Of a DNA stretch of 64,000 nt, positions 1 to 9,035 are shown piece after piece. This DNA is from Campanula takesimana. Its lineage: Eukaryota > Streptophyta > Magnoliopsida > Asterales > Campanulaceae. Every line of letters begins with the position of its first letter. Position 1 is the first letter of the stretch. A program made the translations under genes and the position numbers. The DNA is taken from assembly GCA_026119855.1 (NCBI GenBank), contig JAOWBW010000027.1:970623-1034622 (forward strand), in the 5' to 3' direction. Below the pieces are notes generated by a model. It did no database searches, was not told the origin of the DNA, and saw only the letters and a program-made list of their open reading frames with translations.

Positions 1-317
1 ACAAAGTTGAGATTTTCAGTGTCCCTTAAAATGAAATTTGGACACTCATTTAAGGACAGAGGTAGTAGTATCCAGAGGTTCAGCATTACATCAGGGTGCA
101 CCAAAACTTTCAGATATGTTTATTACCTGCCACTATTATGGATTATAGGGCTGCATATGGAACTGTCTAAGGGTTGTTGCGCAGTATAAATGGAATACTA
201 GAAACTGCTATATAGTTGGCACTTGGCAATGAAAATAAATATACACTCTCAAAAAGGATGAGTAATGCACGTGGCTGCTGTCTCTATGGGGTCTTAAGAG
301 CAGGGGTTTACTTTATA
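1..317. other. host flank, no gene seen
   Basis: AT-rich non-coding DNA. The first 70 bases end in a motif resembling the inner part of a Stowaway terminus (GGACAGAGGTAGTA) and may be the right end of an old MITE cut by the window edge. No convincing exon was found. Confidence 0.4.
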
Positions 318-830
318 GTTCCTCCGTCCCAATCGAAAATTTGAAACTAAACATATTACCATTTTGAGTATCGCATTACAAACTACACACTTCCCAAGAT
401 AGAAAGTTTATAATACTCCATCCGTCCCAAAATGATCTTCACACTTTTTTCGCCGTTACTACGAAGGATCTTTGAGTAATAATTTTAAGTTGACTCAATT
501 TTACTAATGAACATCTCAAACTTGTTATTGACATACCATCAACAAGTTTTTGATTTTCGATAGTATACTTAAATCAACCTAAAATCATTGCTCAAAGATC
601 CTTCGTAGTAACGTCGAAAAAAGTGTGAAGATCATTTTGGGACGGGAGGAGTACTTCTTTATTTAATGGGACCCGCTTCCCCGCTCACAACAACTTTCTA
701 TTCACGATTCCCTACCCAACTCTCTCTCTCATATCCCACTTATCATAATCACGCTACCTGCCCCAGTAACACTTTTCCTTAATTGCCGTGCCCAAGCCAA
801 AGTGTGTAGTTTCAATTAGGACGGAGGGAG
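318..830. mobile_element. Stowaway-like MITE, outer copy
   Basis: The ends are inverted: CCTCCGTCCCAATCGAAA on the left pairs with the complement of TTTCAATTAGGACGGAGG on the right, flanked by TA on both sides as expected for Tc1/mariner-type (Stowaway) MITEs. The subterminal motif AAACTACACACTT also recurs inverted on the right. The element is non-coding. It is unusually long because a second MITE sits inside it. Confidence 0.65.
416..651. mobile_element. Stowaway MITE nested in the outer MITE
   Basis: Near-perfect terminal inverted repeat of about 50 bp: CTCCATCCGTCCCAAAATGA at the left is matched inverted by TCATTTTGGGACGGGAGGAG at the right, and the arms continue through ACTACGAAGGATCTTTGAG. 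TA flanks both ends (414-415 and 652-653). It interrupts the left part of the MITE at 318-830, so it is the younger insertion. Confidence 0.85.
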
Positions 831-1018
831 TATATGCGCGGTGAAGAAGACGGATAAGAAATGGAAAGGCGAAATAGGGACAAAAAGAAAAAATGGATAC
901 ATTAGCACGCACTTGAAAATAATTCAAGGGAATTGACAGCAAAAGGCAATTGTAGGTCCAAGAACATAATTAATAGTCATAAACTAGATAATTTACAGTG
1001 TAGTTTAAATGAGAATTT

Positions 1019-1690
1019 TGATGCGCCAGTGGATTATTCAGGTCCGGAGCATTGACCCCATGGCGTAGTCTAGTAATGGAAACTCAGCATCAATTCACGA
1101 GTCAGGCCTGCACAAGCAACACACGTCACTATGCCGGGGGCAATTCCGGCGGAAGCCCCTCCGGCGTGAGAGTAAGATTTATGGTTTGGAGAGAGAAAGT
1201 AAATCTGGTGCGTGTATATGTGTTTACAGAAAAGAATTCAGCCCCCTTACCAATGACGCTTTCTTCTATTTATACTAAGGTGGCATGTGCCAAGCTCGTG
1301 CCCAAAGTCACACTTTCCATGCTCCTCATGCCACGTGTCACCTCCTTATTGGTGGCTCCTGAGCTGTTATTTGGGCTCTTTACACGCCTGCACATCTAAA
1401 CATTAACAGATTAGGTGGGGTCCTCTCTTATCACATTTTTTTATACCTTCCTCTCTTTGTCGCCAATCTCACGGACTTTCCTAAGCCGCCTTTACTTCTG
1501 ATGTCGCTCTATTTACCTTTATCTTGGTTGGGCCAGATTCTTCTCGGCCCGATGGGCTTCCTTTGCCTCTTTTAGTTCCTGAATTGTCGTATCCTTCTTT
1601 AGTCTTTCTTCTTGTACTGATTTGGGCCTTCCTCAAGTCCGATATATTTACCTTGGGATCCTAATTCTGAGCTCCTTCTTGGTAACATCA
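1019..1690 (-). repeat. 3' LTR of the Tat element
   Basis: Identical in length to the copy at 14171-14842, with four substitutions between them. Perfect inverted ends TGATG/CATCA. The minus strand has a TATAAATA box at 1267-1274. Because the accessory gene runs on the plus strand into the element, this LTR is also the likely upstream region of that gene. Confidence 0.95.
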
Positions 1691-2062
1691 ATAGCCCCCA
1701 AGTTCTTGGCGAGATCCATTTATGGTTGAAGGCGAGAAATTCAAAGATGTCAAAATGTTTATTCCCAGCTATTCTTAACAGAAGTGATCTTTTATTTGGC
1801 TCCTCCTTGTCCATGTATTTCGTATGATTTGACCAGCTGTCCTGGACCTATGCTTCTGCTGGAACCGTCACCTCGGGCCTAGGGAATATTGATTTGACCC
1901 ATCCCTTCGGATTTTCAGTAACCCCATTCACACTGCGTCTTATTCAAAGCCAATTGTCCCTTATACCCTTTTACAATTATTGACCCTTTTTAATTTCCCC
2001 TCTTTCACTTTTCCTTTTCATACAATTCGAAACTTCTCCCCCGGCGCCGGTTAAAACCCTAG
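1529..2062 (+). promoter_or_regulatory. putative plus-strand promoter: site II elements plus telo-box
   Basis: TGGGCC at 1529, GGCCC at 1546, TGGGCT at 1553 and TGGGCC at 1623 lie in the LTR, and a telo-box AAACCCTAG lies at 2054-2062. Site II (TGGGCY) clusters with a telo-box are typical of TCP-regulated plant housekeeping promoters. They lie just upstream of the plus-strand spliced gene starting near 2540. That they drive this gene is an inference from position and motif type. Confidence 0.45.
1691..1703 (-). promoter_or_regulatory. polypurine tract of the Tat element
   Basis: On the minus strand this reads ACTTGGGGGCTAT directly before the 3' LTR, the expected position and composition of the plus-strand primer for reverse transcription. 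Confidence 0.75.
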
Positions 2063-2267
2063 TTTTTACTCTAGCTTTTACAGTCGCTTTCTCCCATCAT
2101 TTCTTTTTTTTAAACCCAGAATCTTAATCCTTGTCCCTCTCCGGTCAAGGTTTTGCTTTGCTCACTGGCTAGGTGCTTATCTCCGGCTTCTCTTTCTCTC
2201 CGGCGGTCTTCTTCCGATCCGATTGGAAGTTCCGTTCATAGTCTTTCCCCTTCCGTTGCCTCTTCAG

Positions 2268-2508
2268 GTATTCTTCTTCGTTTCTTGATTCTCTTTGCTT
2301 TCACTATATTTGCTTTGCCTTTTCCTATTCCTTCCATGGTGAGGACCAAAATGACTGCCAAGAAAGTCAGGTATGGGGTTTGCCAAAAATCTGGTGGTTT
2401 TTACAAATTTGACTTGAATATTTGGATAAGAATATCTTTAAATGATCTCCAGACTTTAGTGACCCGATACAAAAGGGATTTTGCCTTAATTTCATTTCTT
2501 CAAATTAG
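2268..2508 (+). other. possible 5' leader intron of the antisense gene
   Basis: TCTTCAG followed by GTATTC gives a good donor at 2268, and a pyrimidine-rich stretch ending CAAATTAG gives an acceptor at 2508. Removing it would place the first ATG of the conserved frame at 2540. The frame is also open upstream to 2153, so this intron is a suggestion only. Confidence 0.3.
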
Positions 2509-2539
2509 GGGTGACCTTTTCTTATCTCGCACAGCCCCC

Positions 2540-5298
2540 ATGTCCTATCGGTTTCATGATTCTCGCTCTTTATTTTATCATATTTGCCTTTTATATAATC
2601 GCTCTTTGCGAGATAATGCTGCGAATTCCGCCTTTCCCAATTCTGCTGTGTTAAGACAAAGACGCCGTTATAAACAAATTCTCTCTTCTTCCAGCTCCTC
2701 TGCCGACATGGCTGATCAAGCTGGCCCCAGCTCTACGGTTTCTCCTTCCGCTTCTTCGGGTTCAGGTGAACACCTTCCTTTTCGCTCTATCCCCGGGAGA
2801 CCCGTTTACGACTTTTCTGTTCCCGATTATAACCCTTATGCCGATTTGGAGCGTAACCCAATAACCTCTTGGCACAACAAATATAACATTGATCATGTAG
2901 TTTATCATATTTCGGAATTCCAAGGAGATGTCTCCTTAGCCGCTTCTCGAAGTCGCCGAGATGGGATAATCGTTTTTCCCGCTCAATTAGAAGCCGGCCT
3001 TCGAATCCCTATTGACCCTTTTATTACTCTCTTCCTTCATGAACTGCAAGCTTCAGTTATGGAAATACATCCTAATGCCTTCAGGATATTAACTTGCTTC
3101 ATAGTCGTTTGCCGTGCCCTTCGCCGAGAGCCTACCATGGCTTTGTTCAAACATTTCTTTTCTACTTACAAAAAGGCCTCGGTGGGGTCGGATGGTACTT
3201 CTGAAATTCGAGTTTCTTTGAAGTATTTGCAGGAGAAAATTTTTACCCCTCTTCCCGGAAAAATCCATAAGTGGCTAGCCAATCCATTGTTCATTGTTTC
3301 TCGATCAGGGTGGACTCATCCTTGCCACCTAAAGGACCTTAGAACTTCTTTGGGAAAGAGAGATGAGTTGAATCCTTCGGACGAGTCCCTTCGTCAAAGC
3401 ATCCTAACTATTCTTTCTTCTGTTCCCAACCACCCTGATGCCCGCTTTTCTTGCCATCGAATTCTTTCCGACCGGAGGTTGCTCTGCCAAGTTGGTATTG
3501 CCGATAGTCTTCCTATTCTAAAGGCGCGGGTTGATGTAGTGCATACCGCTAGCTATGCTTGTTGGGAACTGCATACCGGCTCTTTGGTGTCGCATGAATG
3601 CCCAAAGTGTGCTCCTCCCCACTACTGTCCTGCTATGCACGAAGTCCTTCGTACGGTCCCTTCTTATCTTTACTTTTAGTTGATTATCATGAATCCGCTT
3701 TATTCATCGCTTTATGGGTTATTCTTGCTTTTGTTTCAGTTCAACGCAACATGAGCTCTGGTACAAAACATAATTCTAACCTTGACTCTGAACGGAGCCG
3801 CGCTCATCTTGCGGGAAGACGTAACACTCGTCTAGCTGCTCTTCCTTCCGACCTGCCGCTCCCTGTTTCCAATTATGGGACTGATAAGGATGCCATTGTT
3901 GCCGCTAAGCTTGCCGCAGATCTTAAAAAAGCCAAATCTTCCAAACCTTCGTCCAAAAGGAGGCGCCTTGCTAACGTGCAGGCTGATGAGTCAAAACTTA
4001 GCGAGTCTCCTTCTGCCCCTGATTCTCAAGCCGCCGATGCCGAGAAGACTTTTACCGATACCTCCAGCCATTCCCTTGCCGCTGAAAATGAAGGTCAAGC
4101 AGATACTACTGACATGATTCAAACCCCACCGGAAGGTCCTCCTGTCCATGACTTGACCATTGACGGTGATAGCCAGCTTGATCCTCCTCCTCCCCCTCAA
4201 CCTACTGCAGCTAGGAATGCTTCTTCTGCCGGTCAAGCTAGTTGGCTTAAACCCGACTTTGTGATGCCGTCTGATCCTGCTTCTATCACCCTCCTTGCTC
4301 GTGAGGTTTACCAATGTGCCCCTCCTATTAAAGGGTTGATTCGTTCTGACCCTCCTTCTGATCAATCCATCTTGGGTATTGCCGCTCATCGGCGAATCGC
4401 TGATTTCGATCAAATTGACCTTTCTGCTACTATGTCTGCGAGTGTGTTGGCCGGTGAAACTGGCATTCATCTGTCAATGGTAAAGTCCTTTCTCTGCTTC
4501 CCCCTCCCCCCTTTTTTTTTTTTTTTTTTTTTTGAAAAACTTTTTCTCGAAATTCTCCTTTTTCAGATTAGCAGCAAGATTCTGGCCCTTACCCAACAAG
4601 TCCAAGATTTGGAAAGTCAAGTTGGCCGGAAAAAATCTCAATTAAAGAATGCCAATGCCAGTTGGGAGACCGAGAAGAGAAGGGTTCAGCGGCGAGATGC
4701 TTCTATTGCCAAACTAGAAAAAGAGAAAGCCGATCTTGAAGGCATTGCCGAGAAAACTAAGCTGAGTCTAGAGATGGCCGAGAAGGCTCGAGAAGATCTG
4801 GTGGCGTCCAACTCGACTTTGATTGATCAGAATGCCTCTTTAACCAATAATGTCAACCAGCTGAACAGCCAACTGGCTCAGCTAGAAAAGGACCATGCCG
4901 ACCTTAAGGCTCAAACGGCTGACGACTTGCAAGAGGCTTGGGATCAAGCTACCCTCCAAGTTCTTCGCACCATTGCTGCTGACCATGAACAGATTCCCGA
5001 CATTACCACCAACAAGCTCTTGGAGTGGGGATCCGAAACTTTATTTAGTGATTGTTCCCGTCGAGGCCATTCTCTCATTCCTTATTCCGCTGATGAACTT
5101 GTCGAGCTAGCCGCCGAAGACCTTGCACTTGGGAAAGCCGCGTGGGCTCCCCCTCCCGTCTCTGATCCCCAAGTTGTGCCAAAATGGTATGCACTTGTAG
5201 ACGTCAAGACCCAAACCTTGAATGACGCTAAAGCCTCCGCTCTTGCTGCCATCACTGAGCGCCGCTCCAAGGCTCAGCGGGATCAATCTTCTACTTAG
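2540..5298 (+). CDS. spliced plus-strand accessory gene of the Tat element (Transposase_28-like plus coiled coil)
   Basis: Runs opposite to gag-pol, between pol and the 3' LTR. Two overlapping frames (2153-3679, 3598-5298) become one frame of about 860 residues if introns 3651-3739 and 4480-4566 are removed. Residues about 120-240 resemble the family named putative gypsy-type transposon (Pfam Transposase_28): an FPAQLEAG stretch, a PIDPFITLFLHEL stretch, then a hydrophobic helix and ICR-like ending. The middle is basic and Pro/Ser-rich with a KPSSKRRR nuclear-signal-like run near 3940. The last third (from 4567) is a heptad-rich coiled coil ending in an Asp/Ala-rich tail. Antisense extra ORFs are known in Grande and Retand; function is unknown. 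Start chosen at ATG 2540, with ATG 2708 and 2153 as alternatives. Confidence 0.7.
3651..3739 (+). other. inferred 89-bp intron 1 of the antisense gene
   Basis: Donor CTTC/GTACGG and acceptor TTTGTTTCAG/TTCAAC. Removal joins the first frame to the second in phase (one base carried over), skipping the stop at 3677-3679. The phase match supports a real intron. Confidence 0.6.
4480..4566 (+). other. inferred 87-bp intron 2 of the antisense gene
   Basis: Donor AATG/GTAAAG, a long T tract (about 18 T) and acceptor CTTTTTCAG/ATTAGC. It is exactly 29 codons long, so the frame stays open if unspliced; the unspliced version would insert an implausible proline and polyphenylalanine run just before the coiled coil. 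Confidence 0.75.
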
Positions 5299-6087
5299 CT
5301 TCTCATCCTATTATTTCATCTTTTGACTGTTGTTAACAATGTCCTCGTAACAATTTATTTTTCTGCTCTTTAGTTTTTTGATTTCGCCGGGGCGATTTGA
5401 AACAGTGCCTGACCCTTGTCGGTTTATTTTTCTAACTTTGGTCCTCCTTACTATGTTTAATCCCGCCTTTACTGTTTCCCTTTTTGTCTTGTAATTTTAA
5501 TAGTATTGTGCTTATCCTTCTTCCCCTCCGAAATTAGTGAGATTAGTCTTCAGGCTATCTCGCTGGTTTTGCAATTGACTTGCTTGCCCTGAAATTTCCT
5601 GCAAGCCATGTATTCATACCGTCTTTCAAGGATGTCGCCTTTATTGTTTTAGGTCTACCTTTCCAATTTTTCTGGCGACATTCCTTTTGCCGCATTTTCT
5701 TGCACGCCTAACTCCTTTGATTGTACTTAAACATGAATGTCAGACATTGTTATAGTCTTGCTAAGTTTTACTAATACTTACACGTGTATTTTCCCCATCG
5801 CCTATATTCCGATGACGTTTGCTGACGGTTGCCGTCAGTACGCCCATTAAATATCGATGTGATCGTTAGCCTCCCAAAATCTCAATGAATCCACCCTTAA
5901 GATATGTGACGTGACCGGTTAGACTTCCATTTTCATCATTACCTCGAAAACTGAAAGCATTTATGACCATTTTTTAACTTTGCCTTTTCGTCTTTCTTGT
6001 CCTATAAAGGGCCACTTACTCTTTCTCATTTTCATTTCTCTTACTCCCTTTTTTCTTTAAAAAAAAGAAAAACCAACAGAAGAAAAA
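5299..6087 (+). promoter_or_regulatory. intergenic region with TATA box for the acidic ORF
   Basis: Non-coding, T-rich. A TATAAAG box at 6003-6009 is followed by a pyrimidine-rich leader and an A-rich stretch just before the ATG at 6088, the layout of a normal plant promoter and 5' leader. Nothing else was recognised in the rest of this interval. Confidence 0.45.
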
Positions 6088-6522
6088 ATGTCCTCTAGTT
6101 TCTCCATCGACCATGACGAAGATATGGGAGGGTGGGATTCTGACTCCTACTATCCTCCTTTTCCTCCAACGCCATCAGAGCAATCCCCTACTGATAGTAA
6201 CGCCGAAAAATCATCACCTATGAATTCCCCTTCTACTGATGAATCCTTGTCCTCCCCTGAGAAATCCTCTTCTTCTGATGAGGAAAATGAGGAAGATGAC
6301 AGTGCAGAAGATGAAGTTCCTCAAGCTGAAGAGTTACAGCCTAATGATCCCTCTGGTGGCTTTCCCGGTTCCGGCGATGAGGGTGGAGATGAAATGGAAG
6401 TAGATGATGGTGACGACGACAACAATGCCGATGGTGGAGACGATGGTGGAAATGACGGCGCTGGTGATGTTGGGGTAAACTTGACCATTAATATCACTAT
6501 TAACATCTCCATTACCCCTTAG
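6088..6522 (+). CDS. acidic low-complexity ORF of the Tat element, plus strand
   Basis: 144 residues, intact, starting MSSSFSIDHDEDMGG. The N-terminal half is Ser/Pro-rich, the centre is a long Glu/Asp block with interspersed Ser, then Gly/Asp/Asn repeats, then a short hydrophobic Ile/Thr/Asn tail (TINITINIS). No known domain recognised. It has its own TATA-like box at 6003 and an A-rich context before the ATG, and lies downstream of the spliced gene on the same strand. Low complexity makes chance persistence possible, but the long open frame with a promoter-like leader favours a real gene. An acidic activation-type or histone-binding role would be speculation. Confidence 0.5.
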   Translation: MSSSFSIDHDEDMGGWDSDSYYPPFPPTPSEQSPTDSNAEKSSPMNSPSTDESLSSPEKSSSSDEENEEDDSAEDEVPQAEELQPNDPSGGFPGSGDEGGDEMEVDDGDDDNNADGGDDGGNDGAGDVGVNLTINITINISITP

Positions 6523-6727
6523 TTTCCTTATTATCTCGCTTTTTTGTTTTTTCTTTTGTTCGGAAAGGCTATGACCCCGGCCTGTTGTGGGGTCATTATT
6601 ATGTACATTGCAATGGATAAACCTTTGGTATCTATGCTATCTTTCCTTTTGATGAAGATTTCTTCTTCCTTTCCGTATTACTTATTGTCTTCTCATGACC
6701 TCATTGGTCCTGACATTAAATCTTCCA

Positions 6728-7195
6728 ATATTGTTTCCAAGATATCGCTACTTTGGAAAGTAGCTTTAGTCTTTTGACATTGTTTCCCTGATGTCGCTAT
6801 TTTAAAATAGCTTAAGTCCGCTGATATCGTTTCCCTGATGTCGCTATTTTAAAATAGCTTAAGTCCGCTGACATCGTTTCCCTGATGTCGCTATTTTAAA
6901 ATAGCTTAAGTCCGCTGACATCGTTTCCCTGATGTCGCTATTTTAAAATAGCTTAAGTCCGCTGACATCGTTTCCATGATGTCGCTATTTTAAAATAGCT
7001 TAAGTCCGCTGACATCGTTTCCATGATGTCGCTATTTTAAAATAGCTTAAGTCCGCTGACATCGTTTCCCTGATGTCGCTATTTTAAAATAGCTTAAGTC
7101 CGCTGACATCGTTTCCCTGATGTCGCTATTTTAAAATAGCTTAAGTCCGCTGACATCGTTTCCATGATGTCGCTATTTTAAAATAGCTTAAGTCC
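6728..7195. repeat. 47-bp tandem repeat array with palindromic core
   Basis: Nine near-identical 47-bp units start at 6775, 6822, 6869, 6916, 6963, 7010, 7057, 7104 and 7151, preceded by one diverged unit (about 6728-6774). Each good unit contains the perfect 16-bp palindrome GCTATTTTAAAATAGC. The diverged unit has GCTACTTTGGAAAGTAGC, which is still a perfect 8-bp stem. Units differ mainly by C or A at one position (TTTCCCTG / TTTCCATG). Tat elements are known for tandem arrays in this 3' region, some of which seed satellites. Confidence 0.95.
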
Positions 7196-7634
7196 TTAAA
7201 ATTTTACTCCTTACAACAGCTTATCCCTTTGCTATTTACTTTATTAATTTTAGATTTATTGTCCCTGGATACCAGGTAATGTCGTTGTGTCTTATTAGTT
7301 TGAAATGTTTATTATGTTTATTTTTGTTGCCGATTAAATTCCTTGTGTTTCACTTATGCACATACATCCATTCCTGTTTTACATTTCTATATCCAACCTA
7401 TGCCGCACTTATATCCTTGATGTGAGAAAAAACATACTTTACTGATAACGAAAAACAAAACAAATGTATCTTGACAAAATGCCACTTTGACCTTTCATTA
7501 TAAAACATATTCCAATCAACTTTCATTCATATTAGTAACAGACATAAGTTCCGAGATAAATATTGTGATATAAATAAATATCCTCCTGCTTACTTCCCTT
7601 TCATCCCTTACATAAGCATAAGCCAAAGACCAAC
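7196..7634. other. spacer between repeat array and pol, nothing recognised
   Basis: AT-rich, non-coding in all frames of useful length. It would be transcribed as part of the element's 3' untranslated region on the minus strand. Confidence 0.5.
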
Positions 7635-9035
7635 TTACATATAATATCGCTTCAAATGGTGGGCATTCCAAGCATGCTTGATTTCCTTTCCCGCCTTGTC
7701 TTTGAGCAAATATGTTCCTTCCCGCACCATCTTGTCTACCTGGTAAGGTCCCTCCCATGTTGGGTCTAACTTTGAATATCCCGGCTTTTTGCCTTGAGCC
7801 TCCACGCTTCTCAGCACCCAATCCCCTGGACTGAATGATCTCTTGTTGACCCTTTTGTCATGCTGCGCCTTCATCCTCTGCTTATAATTTATCATCCTCA
7901 TCCTGGCCATCGCCCTTCTCTCTTCTGCTAAGTCCAATTCATTGCAACGTCTCTGACCATTCCTGATCTCGTCATAGCAGGCCACTCTGTATGTAGGTAA
8001 GACCATCTCAGCGGGCGCCATTGCCTCTGAGCCATATGTCATAGCGAAAGCTGTTTCTCCTGTGGACCCTTTAATTGTTGTTCTCATATACCATAGCGCT
8101 TTTGGAAGCTCCTCCAGCCAAGCTCCCCCTCGTTCCGTTAAGTTCTTGGACATGATTTCCAAGACTTGCTTGTTTGCTGCCTCAGCCTGGCCATTGCATT
8201 GAGGCCAATACACTGCTGCTGTACAATGCTTCACATTCAACCTTTTGCACTCGTTAGTCAGCTTTTGGCCAAATTGCGGTCCATTATCAGTCACAATTAC
8301 TCTTGGGAGCCCATATCGGCACCAGATGTTTTCTGTTAAAAACTTTATCACTTCTTCTGTCGTTGTTGACTTTAATGCTTTCGCCTCAACCCATTTGGTG
8401 AAGTAGTCAACTGTGACAATAACCATCTGCACTCCCCCTTTGGCCTTAGCAAATGGGCCAATCAAATCTAATCCCCACATGTCGAACGGCCATGCCGCCA
8501 CAATAGGGCTTTGTTCAGTGGCCGGCTGTCGTGGCATATGCGCATGTCGCTGGCATTGGTCGCACCTTTTCACATACTCCTCCGCTTTTTTTCTCAAGCT
8601 GGGCCAATAATACCCATGAAACAAGATTTTGTCGGCAAGGGTTCTAGCACCGGGATGGCCCCCACATACTCCTTCATGAATTTCAAATAGCACTTGTTCC
8701 GTCAGGTTTGGTTCCACACATCTTAACAAAGGCTTTGAGAAGGACCTTCTATACAACACCCCATCTTGAATAGTGTATCTTGGAGCCGTTCTCTTTACCA
8801 TTATCGCCTTACCTTCATCTCGGGGTAACTCTTCCTTTTCCAAGTAGGACATCATCTCGTTAACCCAATTTGGTTCGTTGGGTTCTTCTATGCTCATTAC
8901 AACCGGTCTATCAATCACTGGCTCCTCCACAAACTCTATTGCAACTTTCTTGGGTAGCCCCTCTATTTCTTCACATGCAGCCTTGCTCAACATGTCAGCC
9001 CTCTCATTATTCTCCCGACCGATCCCAACCAGTTC
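7635..9035 (-). pseudogene. Tat pol, C-terminal part: end of aRNH and integrase
   Basis: 467 codons in the same frame as the upstream gag-pol and separated from it only by a stop at 9036-9038. It starts inside the end of the archaeal-type RNase H, then carries the integrase: an HHCC zinc module ending CDQCQRHA, the catalytic core with Asp in DLIGPF and in VIVTDNGPQF, and Glu in NGQAEAANK. The C-terminus ends in the usual short motif around HAWNAHHLKRYYM. Catalytic residues look intact. Translation would need readthrough of the stop, so this copy is probably not autonomous. Confidence 0.9.

Noticed and set aside
6321..6512. Minus-strand Ser/Pro-rich frame
   Set aside because: Shadow of the acidic plus-strand ORF.
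6728..7195. Regular 47-bp repeats with palindromes looked CRISPR-like at first glance
   Set aside because: There are no variable spacers between repeats; the whole unit is repeated, and the context is a plant retrotransposon.
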